64,000 bases of DNA from Sphingobium sp. TCM1 (GTDB taxonomy: Bacteria > Pseudomonadota > Alphaproteobacteria > Sphingomonadales > Sphingomonadaceae). The stretch's first letter is position 1. Each line of letters opens with the position of its first letter. A program made the translations under genes and the position numbers. Of this stretch, positions 51,697-59,311 are shown in pieces. Below the pieces are notes generated by a model that saw only the letters and a program-made list of their open reading frames with translations, ran no database searches and was not told where the DNA came from. The DNA lies in contig NZ_LXVX01000038.1 of assembly GCF_001650725.1 (NCBI RefSeq), positions 1 through 64,000 of the forward strand. The letters run 5' to 3'.

Positions 51697-51729
51697 AAAA
51701 AGGGCGCAGCGGTCACCCGCCACGCCCTT
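51697..51729 (-). terminator. Rho-independent terminator after ligC
   Basis: Read on the minus strand: AAGGGCGTGGCGGG, a short loop, then CCGCTGCGCCCTTTTT. The outer arms (AGGGCG/CGCCCT) pair perfectly, inner pairs extend the stem, and a T run follows. It lies 28 bp after the ligC stop and ends the lig minus-strand unit. Confidence 0.75.
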
Positions 51730-51756
51730 CCTTGCGACCCCGAAGGGATTTCAAGC

Positions 51757-52695
51757 TCAGCCGAGCTGCTGTTCCAGCTCGCCCAGCACGCGATAGCAAT
51801 CGAACACCTTGGCGACGCTCGAATTGGGATCGCGGCCTTCGCGGATGGCGCTGATGAATTCGCGGTCCTGCAATTCGATGCCGTTCATCGATACCGCGAC
51901 CTTCGACACGTCGATCGGCTCTTCCTTGCCGTTCACCAGATCGTCGTAACGGGCGATATAGGTGTCGGTGTCGCCGATATAGCGGAAGAAGGTGCCGAGC
52001 GGACCGTCATTGTTGAACGACAGCGACAGGGTGCAGATCGCACCCGTCTCGCTCTTCAGCTGGATCGACATGTCCATGGCGATGCCAAGGTCCGGGTGGA
52101 TCGGTCCCTGCATGGCGTGCGCCGACACGATCTTGCCCGCCTGATAGGCGAACAGGTCGACCGTGTGCGCCGCATGGTGCCACAGCAGATGGTCGGTCCA
52201 GCTGCGCGGTTCGCCCTTCGCATTGATATTCTTGCGACGGAAGAAATAGGTCTGCACGTCCATCTGCTGGACGTTGAACTCGCCCGCCTTGATGCGGTTG
52301 TGGACGAACTGGTGCGACGGGTTGAAGCGGCGGGTGTGGCCGACCATGCAGACAAGGCCGGTTTCCTGCTGCTTGGCCAGCACCGCCTGTGCATCCTTCC
52401 AGCTGTCGGCCAGCGGAATCTCGACCTCGACATGCTTGCCCGCATCCATGCACGCGATCGCCTGGGCCGCGTGCATTTGCGTCGGCGTGCAGAGGATCAC
52501 CGCGTCGACGTCATCGCGCGCCAGCGTTTCGTTCAGGTCGGTCGTCACATGGCCGATGCCATATTTCTCCGCGACCTTCTTCGTCGCGTCCAGTTCGCGG
52601 CCGATGATCGACGTGACGGTCACGCCGTCGATATTCTTGAGGCCATCAAGATGCTTTTCGCCAAAGGCGCCGGCACCAGCCAGAGCTATACGCAT
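51757..52695 (-). CDS. ligC: 4-carboxy-2-hydroxymuconate-6-semialdehyde dehydrogenase
   Basis: 312 residues of the Gfo/Idh/MocA family. The NADP-binding LAGAGAFGEKHLDGL is at the N-terminus, and VEIPLADSWKDAQAVL and VGHTRRFNPSHQFVHNRI follow. TYFFRRKNINAKGEPRSWTDHLLWHHAAHTVDLF is specific to LigC. It oxidises the ring-cleavage product of protocatechuate (as its hemiacetal) to 2-pyrone-4,6-dicarboxylate. Length and sequence agree with SYK-6 LigC. The 90-bp gap from ligB contains a stable GC hairpin. The gene is followed by a terminator. Confidence 0.92.
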   Translation of the reverse strand: MRIALAGAGAFGEKHLDGLKNIDGVTVTSIIGRELDATKKVAEKYGIGHVTTDLNETLARDDVDAVILCTPTQMHAAQAIACMDAGKHVEVEIPLADSWKDAQAVLAKQQETGLVCMVGHTRRFNPSHQFVHNRIKAGEFNVQQMDVQTYFFRRKNINAKGEPRSWTDHLLWHHAAHTVDLFAYQAGKIVSAHAMQGPIHPDLGIAMDMSIQLKSETGAICTLSLSFNNDGPLGTFFRYIGDTDTYIARYDDLVNGKEEPIDVSKVAVSMNGIELQDREFISAIREGRDPNSSVAKVFDCYRVLGELEQQLG

Positions 52696-52717
52696 GGGAA
52701 ACTACTCCATTATTGGC

Positions 52718-52737
52718 CCCTCCCCTTCAGGGGAGGG
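52718..52737. repeat. GC-rich hairpin (REP-like) between ligB and ligC
   Basis: CCCTCCCC (52718-52725), TTCA, GGGGAGGG (52730-52737): a perfect 8-bp stem with a 4-base loop, followed by a G-rich run. It is the same type as the hairpin before ccoG. Within the lig message it could slow decay or lower ligC translation relative to ligAB. Confidence 0.6.
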
Positions 52738-52785
52738 TTGGGGGTGGGGGGAGCGAGGCATATGCCGCACTCTCCCGCCTGATCC

Positions 52786-53679
52786 TCACTCCGCCGCGAT
52801 CGCCGCCACGCCGCTGCCGGTCATGTCCAGCCCTTCGCCATTATCCGGGCGCAGCACCAGATGGCCGATCGCGGTATTGGAACAGGGCACATGATAATGG
52901 CGGTGCAGCGCGCGGGTCTTCTTGCCCAGCGCCCCGCGCATGATGAGCCACATCACCATCTCGATGCCTTCGCTGCCCGTCTCGCGCAGATATTCGATAT
53001 GTGGAATCCGGCGCAGATGATCGCTCTCGCCGATCAGCCCGTCCAGGAACATATTGTCCCATTCCTTGTTGATGAGCCCCGCGCGCGCGCCCTGCAACTG
53101 GTGGCTCATGCCCCCCGTGCCCCAGATCTGGACGTTCAGATCCTCGGGGAAGCTCTCGACCGCCTTGCGGATCGCCTCGCCCAGCGCCCAGCAACGGTTG
53201 CCTGACGGCGGCGGATAGGTGACGACATTGACCGCCAGCGGCACGACCCTGCAGGGCCAGGCATCGGGCTTGCCGAACATCATGGAAAGCGGCACCGTCA
53301 GGCCATGATCGACATCCATCTCGTTGATGATGGTCATGTCGAACTCGTCCAGGATCAGGCTCTGCGCCATGTGCCATGCAAGGTCGGGATGCCCCTCCAC
53401 GTCCGGCACGGCGCGCGGCCCCCAGCCTTCGTCGGCCGACTTGTAGCGCTCGCCACAACCGATCGCGAAGGTCGGGATGATCTTCATGTCGAAGGCGGAC
53501 GCATGGTCATTATAGACCAGGATCACGACATCGGGCTTTTCCGCCTTTTCCCATTCGCGGGTCCAGTCATAACCGGCAAAGATCGGACCGAAATAATCGT
53601 CGCGATCCTTGTTGAAGTCGGACGCCACGCCCAGCAGCGGCACATGGCTCGACGCCACGCCAGCAGTAATCCGTGCCAT
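52786..53679 (-). CDS. ligB: Protocatechuate 4,5-dioxygenase beta subunit
   Basis: 297 residues, the catalytic Fe(II) subunit of the extradiol enzyme that opens protocatechuate between C4 and C5. Iron ligands are His12 (SSHVPLL), His59 (YNDHASAFD) and a glutamate in ETGSEGIEMVMW. The catalytic histidine is in GGMSHQLQG. GHPDLAWHMAQSLILDEFDMTIINEMDVDHG and VVTYPPPSG match SYK-6 LigB. ATG 53679 is the family start, one base after the ligA stop (TGAGATG). Confidence 0.94.
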   Translation of the reverse strand: MARITAGVASSHVPLLGVASDFNKDRDDYFGPIFAGYDWTREWEKAEKPDVVILVYNDHASAFDMKIIPTFAIGCGERYKSADEGWGPRAVPDVEGHPDLAWHMAQSLILDEFDMTIINEMDVDHGLTVPLSMMFGKPDAWPCRVVPLAVNVVTYPPPSGNRCWALGEAIRKAVESFPEDLNVQIWGTGGMSHQLQGARAGLINKEWDNMFLDGLIGESDHLRRIPHIEYLRETGSEGIEMVMWLIMRGALGKKTRALHRHYHVPCSNTAIGHLVLRPDNGEGLDMTGSGVAAIAAE

Positions 53680-53680
53680 C

Positions 53681-54133
53681 TCAGCGATCCTCTTTCTTGG
53701 CGGCAGCCGCCGCTTCATTGGCCTTGATCGACCGCACGCCCTCGGGCGAGCGTCCGCCCTTCATCATCATCTCCCGATATTCGGGGAACGCCATGTCGGT
53801 CATGGTGCTGACCGCCTCGGCGAACGGAATCCCGTCGGTCGAAAACAGCTTGGACAGGAAATAGACATTGCCGCCCAGATCGAGGCATCGATTATAGTCC
53901 CGGTCCAGCAGCGCCTGCTTCTGCTCCTCGCTCAGCGGCCATTCGTCCAGATAGGCGCGCTCGTCGGCCTTGAACCGCTCCCGATTCTCCGCCTTCATCA
54001 GGCTCATCGCAAACTGGTTCATGTGATAGCCCTGCCGCGCGCGCTTGGCAGTGTAGACACGGGTTCCCGGAATATCCTCGAACTCGGCCAGATATTCGTG
54101 AATATCCTGATGCTTGGGATCTTCTGTTATCAT
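53681..54133 (-). CDS. ligA: Protocatechuate 4,5-dioxygenase alpha subunit
   Basis: 150 residues: YLAEFEDIPGTRVYTAKRARQGY, NQFAMSLMKAENRERFKADERAYLDEW, GGNVYFLSKLFSTDG and GGRSPEGVRSIK, all in the SYK-6 LigA order. A C-terminal KANEAAAAAKKEDR tail makes it about 11 residues longer than LigA of SYK-6. This small subunit closes the active site of LigB. ATG 54133 overlaps the ligJ stop (ATGA). Confidence 0.94.
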   Translation of the reverse strand: MITEDPKHQDIHEYLAEFEDIPGTRVYTAKRARQGYHMNQFAMSLMKAENRERFKADERAYLDEWPLSEEQKQALLDRDYNRCLDLGGNVYFLSKLFSTDGIPFAEAVSTMTDMAFPEYREMMMKGGRSPEGVRSIKANEAAAAAKKEDR

Positions 54134-55155
54134 ATTCCCCTCTCCTTCAATTTGGCGTCGAGGCGCGGGAAGACGCGGCGGGCATTGCCCTCGAAGATCG
54201 CGGCGCGTTCCTCATCGCTGATCTCCAGCGCATCGACATAGCGCTTGGTGTCGTCGAAATAGAAGCCGGTGGTCGGGTCGATGCCGCGCACCGCGCCCAC
54301 CATTTCCGACCCGAACAATATATTCTTGTTCTCGATCACGTCGGCCAGCAGGTCCACGCCCGGCTGATGATAGACGCAGGTGTCGAAGAAGATATTGTTC
54401 ATCAGGTGCGTCGACAGATCGGGCTTCTTGAGCATGTCGGCCAGACCACGATAGCGCCCCCAATGATAGGGGACCGCGCCGCCGCCATGCGGGATGATGA
54501 AGCGCAGCGTCGGGAAATCCTTGAACAGGTCACCTTCCAGCAACTGCATGAACGCGATGGTGTCGGCGGCGATATAATAGCCGCCGGTGGCGTGCATAGC
54601 CGGATTACAGCTGCCCGACACATGGATCATCGCCGGCACGTCCAGCTCGACCATCTTCTCGTAGAAAGGATACCAGTATTTGTCCGTCAGCGGCGGATGG
54701 GTGAAATGCCCGCCGCCCGGATCGGGATTGAGGTTGCAGCCGATAAAGCCCAGTTCGTTGACGCAGCGTTCCAGCTCCGCAATGCTGTTGCTCATGTCCG
54801 CCTTGGGCGACTGGGGCAACATGCACACGCCAACGAAGGTTTCGGGGAACATCGCCACCACGCGGGCGATCAGGTCGTTGCAGCGGATCGCCCACTCCTT
54901 CGCCATCGCTTCATCGCCGACATGCGGCGCCATCGCCGACGCCCGCGGCGAGAAGATGGTAAGGTCGGCGCCACGTTCCTTGATGAGACGCAACTGGTTC
55001 GCCTCGATCGTCTCGCGAATCTCGGCGTCGCTGATCTCGGGATAGGGCGGGCATGGCGTACCAGCCTTGAACGCCGCCTTCTGCTCCTCGCGCCAGGCGT
55101 CATGCCCCTTGGGCAATACGGTATAATGACCGTGGCAATCGATAATCAGGCTCAT
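54130..55155 (-). CDS. ligJ: 4-oxalomesaconate hydratase
   Basis: 341 residues, amidohydrolase superfamily. It adds water to oxalomesaconate to give 4-carboxy-4-hydroxy-2-oxoadipate, the LigK substrate. Metal site segments are LIIDCHGHYTVLPKGHDAW, MIHVSGSCNPAMHATGGYY, FIIPHGGGAVPYHWGRYRG and ILFGSEMVGAVRGIDPTTG. Length equals SYK-6 LigJ. ATG 55155 has GAGGAAAGAGA upstream. It is followed by ligA with a 4-bp overlap. Confidence 0.92.
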   Translation of the reverse strand: MSLIIDCHGHYTVLPKGHDAWREEQKAAFKAGTPCPPYPEISDAEIRETIEANQLRLIKERGADLTIFSPRASAMAPHVGDEAMAKEWAIRCNDLIARVVAMFPETFVGVCMLPQSPKADMSNSIAELERCVNELGFIGCNLNPDPGGGHFTHPPLTDKYWYPFYEKMVELDVPAMIHVSGSCNPAMHATGGYYIAADTIAFMQLLEGDLFKDFPTLRFIIPHGGGAVPYHWGRYRGLADMLKKPDLSTHLMNNIFFDTCVYHQPGVDLLADVIENKNILFGSEMVGAVRGIDPTTGFYFDDTKRYVDALEISDEERAAIFEGNARRVFPRLDAKLKERGI

Positions 55156-55220
55156 CGCGTCTCTTTCCTCAACCTTTATCCGTCGGCCCAGCGCAGGTGC
55201 ACCACGCCCGCCCAGCAAAT

Positions 55221-55246
55221 TCCGTCATTCCCGCGAAGCCGGGTTC
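55221..55246. repeat. Short palindromic repeat at the 3' end of the dehydrogenase gene
   Basis: TCCGTCATTCCCGCGAAGCCGGGTTC contains CCCG-CGAAG-CCGGG and resembles the widespread GTCATTCCCGCGAAGGCGGGAATCC intergenic element. It supplies the last codons (LLNPASRE) and the stop of the minus-strand gene. Confidence 0.5.
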
Positions 55247-56118
55247 AGAAGAGGCGCAGGGGCAGAAATCACCCCAATCTTCGCGCCCAACCCTTCGGGC
55301 GGCGCCTTCACGCCCAGCCCGCCGATCGCCCGCTGCCGCGCGACCGTGCCGCGCGTCATCGCGGCGCCGGTACCCAGGCCCTCCAGCGTCCTGACCACTT
55401 CCTCCATCTCGGCGGCCCGGCGCGTGCCATGCACCAGCATCCGGTCGAGATTATAATCCGCGCGTTCGTCCCAGGGCCGCGCCTTCTCGCTCGCGTCGAG
55501 CGATGCCAGCACCTCGTCCAGCACATCGGCTTGCGCCGCCGCCAGCACGCATTCGGCCGTCAGCGCCTCGATCCCCTTGACCATGACAGACCGGATCATC
55601 TTGATCGACGAAGCCCGCCCGACATCCGCGCCCACGACGCGGGTCTTGCCGAAGCCCAGCGCCCGCAGCCGCGCCTCCGCGTCGCCGGCCCGCGTGCCGC
55701 TCAGCAGCAAAGGCACGTTCAATCGCGCCGGATCGACCGGCGCCATCACCGCCACGTCGACATAATGCCCACCCGCCGCCTCGATCGCCTGCGCCGCTGC
55801 CTGCTTGGTCTGCGGCGCAACACTGTTTAGATCGCAATAAAGCGTGCCGGGCACGATCAGCGCCGCCGCCGCTTGCGCCACGGCCAGTGCCTGGTCGGCC
55901 GTCACCAGCGACAGCACCAGCGAAACCCCGTCCAGCGCGTCCTCGAGCAAACGGGCGGGCAGCACGCCAGCCTCGGCATAAGCCGCCAGCATCGCGTCGC
56001 GCGCCGTCGCATCGTCCGTCTGTATGTCGAACACATGGGCGGCCGCGGCCCAGTCCCCCGCTCGCGCAAAGGTGGACCCCGCTTCACCGAACCCGATCAG
56101 ACCAACTTCCTGCTCCAT
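55225..56118 (-). CDS. NAD(P)-dependent dehydrogenase with DUF1932 domain, unknown substrate
   Basis: About 297 residues. The N-terminal Rossmann fold begins VGLIGFGEAGSTFARAG, with LVLSLVTADQALAVAQAAA and YCDLNSVAPQTKQAAAQAIEAAGGHYVDVAVMAPVDP as in the 6-phosphogluconate/3-hydroxyisobutyrate dehydrogenase group. The conserved lysine region is RASSIKMIRSVMVKGIEAL, followed by the DUF1932 helices (DASEKARPWDERADYNLDRMLVHGTRRAAEMEEVVRTLE). ATG 56118 puts the glycine motif at the usual place; ATG 56169, 15 bases after the ligR stop, is an alternative. It sits inside the ligR-ligJABC unit but has no assigned step in the 4,5-cleavage pathway. It might act on a pathway keto or hydroxy acid (inference). 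Confidence 0.7.
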   Translation of the reverse strand: MEQEVGLIGFGEAGSTFARAGDWAAAAHVFDIQTDDATARDAMLAAYAEAGVLPARLLEDALDGVSLVLSLVTADQALAVAQAAAALIVPGTLYCDLNSVAPQTKQAAAQAIEAAGGHYVDVAVMAPVDPARLNVPLLLSGTRAGDAEARLRALGFGKTRVVGADVGRASSIKMIRSVMVKGIEALTAECVLAAAQADVLDEVLASLDASEKARPWDERADYNLDRMLVHGTRRAAEMEEVVRTLEGLGTGAAMTRGTVARQRAIGGLGVKAPPEGLGAKIGVISAPAPLLNPASRE

Positions 56119-56183
56119 GGCGACATCGGATGCCGCATCGCGCCAAAGCCCGCCAATCGAATCCGCCATTGCTTCATAAGAAT

Positions 56184-57335
56184 TTACGAAGTCATTGCTC
56201 TGGCGGATGCTTCCACGGCTTCCATGAACTGCCGCTGGAGCCGGGTCGGGCGCCAATCGCCCCGCGTCGTCAATCCGATCGTCCGGCTGATCGCCCCTGG
56301 CGCCGGGCCAATGTCCGCCAACAACCCGACCTCCAGTTCCAGCGCCAGTTGATCATGCGACAGCAGGGTCAGATAATCGCCGCCGACCAGCAATTGCCGG
56401 ATCGTCATCACCGACCCGCACTCGATCGGCACGGCCGGCAGGCCACCGCCCAATTCAGCAAACATCGCCCGCCACAATTGCCGCAGCGGCGTCCCTTCGG
56501 GTGGTAGTATCCAGGGGAAACGGCGCAGCGCGTCGGCATCCCACCCCGCTTCCAGCGGATGGCCGCGCCGCGCCAATATGGTCGGCCGATCCTCGAACAA
56601 GGATTGCTGACCCAGGTCCAGTTCCATGGCCGGGTCGCGCAACGCACCGATCATCATATCGATTTCGCCGTCGCGCAGCGGCCCGACCAACTCCGCATGG
56701 GATCCCTCATGGACCGATATGTCGACTTGCGGGAAGTCCGACCGGAAGCGGGCGATGGCCTCCGGCAACAAACGCGCGCGGGACAGCGGCATCGCGCCCA
56801 CCAGGATGCGCCCGCCTTCCTCGCCCTTCAGGTCGGCCAGTTCCTCCAGCCCCTGTCGCAATTCCGCCAGCGCCAGTCGCAGCCGCTGGGCCAGCGTCGT
56901 GCCGGCCTTGGTCAGCATCACGCCCCGACCTCGCCGGTCGACCAGCCGGCTGCCCACCGCCAGTCCCAGATCGCCGACCGCGCGATGCAGCGACGGTTCC
57001 GCCACGCCTGTCGCCGCCGCCGCCGCCGCATAGCTTCCCGCCCGCGCCAGCGCGACGAAAGCGCGCACCTGCGCCGCGGTCACCCGATTGCTGCCGATCA
57101 GGCGCAAGGCCACGTCGATGCGCGGCTTCAGCCGCCACGCAGCCTCCAGCGCGGCCATGCCGCCAGGCTGCCGCTCGAACAGCCGCACGCCCAGTTGCGC
57201 CTCCAGTTTCGCGATGCCCTGTGTCACCGCCGGTTGGGTCAGATTGACCGCGCGCGCCGCCAGGCTGACGCTGCCCTGGTCGACGACGGCTGCCATGGCG
57301 GCGAGATGGCGGATATTGAACTGATCGGGCTGCAT
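56184..57335 (-). CDS. ligR: LysR-family regulator of the protocatechuate 4,5-cleavage genes
   Basis: 383 residues, longer than the usual 300-330. The N-terminal HTH is FNIRHLAAMAAVVDQGSVSLAARAVNLTQPAVTQGIAKLEAQLGVRLFER. A second HTH-like segment (VTAAQVRAFVALARAGSYAAAAAATGVAEPSLHRAVGDLG, about residues 85-125) precedes the effector domain, so the protein appears to carry two LysR DNA-binding-like units. In SYK-6 LigR activates ligK and ligJABC in response to protocatechuate or gallate. Here it is divergent from ligK and upstream of ligJABC, the same logic. The assignment rests on context and family. Confidence 0.8.
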   Translation of the reverse strand: MQPDQFNIRHLAAMAAVVDQGSVSLAARAVNLTQPAVTQGIAKLEAQLGVRLFERQPGGMAALEAAWRLKPRIDVALRLIGSNRVTAAQVRAFVALARAGSYAAAAAATGVAEPSLHRAVGDLGLAVGSRLVDRRGRGVMLTKAGTTLAQRLRLALAELRQGLEELADLKGEEGGRILVGAMPLSRARLLPEAIARFRSDFPQVDISVHEGSHAELVGPLRDGEIDMMIGALRDPAMELDLGQQSLFEDRPTILARRGHPLEAGWDADALRRFPWILPPEGTPLRQLWRAMFAELGGGLPAVPIECGSVMTIRQLLVGGDYLTLLSHDQLALELEVGLLADIGPAPGAISRTIGLTTRGDWRPTRLQRQFMEAVEASARAMTS

Positions 57336-57438
57336 ATTTGATAATTAGCAAAATTTAATGATGCTGCGCTAGATCGGATTTGAGCATTGTCGCAAAGCTG
57401 TCCATGTCGCTGTCCATCTTGGGAGAAGGAGCAGTTCC
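57336..57438. promoter_or_regulatory. Divergent ligR-ligK control region
   Basis: This 103-bp gap is AT-rich near ligR (TTTGATAATTAGCAAAATTT, 57337-57356), unlike the GC-rich surroundings. It contains TxxxA spacings compatible with a LysR box (T-N11-A). It is the expected LigR binding site controlling ligK and itself. GGGAGAAGGAG before 57439 is the ligK RBS. Confidence 0.45.
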
Positions 57439-58113
57439 ATGTCCGGTGTCGTCGTCCAGAATATCGAAAGGGCGGAACTCGCCGTCGTTGATGGCCTTGC
57501 CAAGTGCGGCGTGGCGACCGTCCATGAAGCGCAGGGCCGTACCGGCCTCCTCGCCTCCTACATGCGCCCCATCTATGCCGGCGCCCGCATCGCCGGCAGC
57601 GCCGTTACCATCTCCGCCGCGCCCGGCGACAACTGGATGGTCCATGTCGCGATCGAACAGCTCAAGGAAGGCGACGTCCTCCTGCTGGCCCCCACCAGTC
57701 CCTGCACCGACGGCTATTTCGGCGACCTGCTCGCCACCTCGGCCCAGGCACGCGGCTGCCGCGGCCTCATCATTGACGCGGGCGTGCGCGACGTGCGCGA
57801 TCTGACGCAAATGAACTTCCCGGTCTGGTCGAAGGCGGTTCATGCGCAGGGCACGGTCAAGAACACGATCGGCTCGGTCAACGTCCCGGTCATCTGCGCC
57901 AATGCGCTGGTCAATCCGGGCGACGTCATCATTGCCGACGATGACGGCGTGTGCGTCGTCCCCCGCGCCGATGCCGCCGCCGTGCTCGAAAAAGCGCAGG
58001 CTCGCGAAGCTGCCGAGGAAGCCAAGCGCGTCCGCCTTGCGGCCGGCGAACTCGGGCTCGACATCTACAATATGCGCCCGCGCCTCGAAGAAATGGGCCT
58101 GAAATATGTCTGA
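57439..58113 (+). CDS. ligK: 4-carboxy-4-hydroxy-2-oxoadipate aldolase
   Basis: 224 residues, class II pyruvate aldolase of the RraA-like fold. VDGLAKCGVATVHEAQGRTGLL, NWMVHVAIEQLKEGDVLLLAP, YFGDLLATSAQARGCRGLIIDAGVRDVRDLTQM (the substrate and metal-binding GxxGDLL and RD motifs) and the acidic metal site IIADDDGVCVVPR are present. It splits the C6 intermediate into pyruvate and oxaloacetate, the last step of the pathway. It overlaps ligU by 8 bp. Confidence 0.93.
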   Translation: MSGVVVQNIERAELAVVDGLAKCGVATVHEAQGRTGLLASYMRPIYAGARIAGSAVTISAAPGDNWMVHVAIEQLKEGDVLLLAPTSPCTDGYFGDLLATSAQARGCRGLIIDAGVRDVRDLTQMNFPVWSKAVHAQGTVKNTIGSVNVPVICANALVNPGDVIIADDDGVCVVPRADAAAVLEKAQAREAAEEAKRVRLAAGELGLDIYNMRPRLEEMGLKYV

Positions 58114-59221
58114 CACGGCCCCCTCCGCAAAAGCGGGAACCGGTTTTGCGCCCGGAGCAGCGGGCGCGCAGACCAGCGCCCGCGTCATGTGGATGCGCGG
58201 CGGCACGTCCAAGGGCGGCTATTTTCTGGCTGAAGACCTGCCGGCCGACACGGCCGCGCGCGACGCCTTCCTGCTGCGGATCATGGGTTCGCCCGACCCG
58301 CGCCAGATCGACGGGATGGGCGGCGCCGACCCGCTCACCAGCAAGGTGGCGGTCGTTAAGAAATCCGAACGGGAGGGCGTCGATGTCGACTATCTCTTCC
58401 TCCAGGTCTTCGTCGATAAGGCCGTCGTCACCGACGCGCAGAATTGCGGCAATATCCTCGCCGGCATCGGCCCCTTCGCGATCGAGCGCGGCCTCGTCGC
58501 CACGCAGCAGGATGAGACCGGCGTCGCCATCTTCATGGAGAATACCGGCCAGATCGCCATCGCCACGGTGCAGACCCCCGATGGCCAGGTCCGCTATGAC
58601 GGCGAAGCAAAGATCGACGGCGTCCCCGGCGGCGCCGCGCCGATCCCGCTGGAGTTCCGTGACACCGCCGGCTCCTCCTGCGGCGCGCTGCTGCCCACCG
58701 GCAACGCCTTTGACGAAGTGGAGGGCGTGCGCGTTACCCTGATCGACAACGGGATGCCGTGCGTCGTCATGAAGGCGCAGGATGTCGGCGTCACCGGCTA
58801 CGAGGATCGCGACACGCTCGACAAGGACAGCGACCTCAAGGCGCGCATCGAAAAAATCCGCCTTGCCGTTGGCGAGCGAATGAACCTGGGCGACGTCACG
58901 GACAAGTCGGTGCCCAAGATGATGCTGGTCGCGCCGCCGCGCGACGGCGGCGCGGTCACGGTGCGCAGCTTCATCCCGCATCGCGCCCATGCCTCGATCG
59001 GCGTGCTCGGCGCGGTCAGCGTCGCCACCGCCTGCCTGATCGAGGGATCACCCGCGGCCGAGGTCGCGTCGATCCCGGACGGCAATCGCAAGACGCTCTC
59101 GGTCGAACATCCCACCGGGGAAACGACCTGCGTCATGGAACTGGATGAAAGCGGCGCCGTCACCAGCGCAGCCATGCTGCGCACCGCGCGCAAATTGATG
59201 GACGGCATCGTTTTTTCGTAA
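58106..59221 (+). CDS. ligU: 4-oxalomesaconate tautomerase/isomerase (PrpF family)
   Basis: 371 residues. The PrpF fold shows VMWMRGGTSKGGYFLAEDLPAD, IDGMGGADPLTSKVAVV, QNCGNILAGIGPFAIERGL, and SSCGALLPTGNAFDEVEGVRVTLIDNGMPCVVM (second catalytic region). Near the end are PKMMLVAPPRDGG and HRAHASIGVLGAVSVATACLIEGS. LigU moves the double bond of 4-oxalomesaconate to the form used by LigJ. The first 24 residues (DTAPSAKAGTGFAPGAAGA) are low-complexity and may be an added leader; an in-frame ATG at 58187 (MWMRGG) would be the shorter form. It lies between ligK and ligI, as orf1 does in SYK-6. Confidence 0.87.
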   Translation: MSDTAPSAKAGTGFAPGAAGAQTSARVMWMRGGTSKGGYFLAEDLPADTAARDAFLLRIMGSPDPRQIDGMGGADPLTSKVAVVKKSEREGVDVDYLFLQVFVDKAVVTDAQNCGNILAGIGPFAIERGLVATQQDETGVAIFMENTGQIAIATVQTPDGQVRYDGEAKIDGVPGGAAPIPLEFRDTAGSSCGALLPTGNAFDEVEGVRVTLIDNGMPCVVMKAQDVGVTGYEDRDTLDKDSDLKARIEKIRLAVGERMNLGDVTDKSVPKMMLVAPPRDGGAVTVRSFIPHRAHASIGVLGAVSVATACLIEGSPAAEVASIPDGNRKTLSVEHPTGETTCVMELDESGAVTSAAMLRTARKLMDGIVFS

Positions 59222-59222
59222 C

Positions 59223-59300
59223 CCGTTCGGGCTGAGCCTGTCGAAGCCCTGCACTTTTCTTCAAGAAAGAATTGCCCTTCGACAGGCCAGGGGCGAACGG
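59223..59300. repeat. Long inverted repeat between ligU and ligI
   Basis: CCGTTCGGGCTGAGCCTGTC-GAAG (59223-59246) is mirrored by CTTCGACAGGCCAGGGGCGAACGG (59277-59300) with a few mismatches. A small inner hairpin TTTCTTCAAGAAA lies in the loop. Elements with these CGTTCGGGCTGAGCCTGTCGAAG arms are a familiar dispersed intergenic repeat in sphingomonads. The large stem separates ligKU from ligI in the transcript. Confidence 0.75.
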
Positions 59301-59311
59301 AGTTTTGAGAT

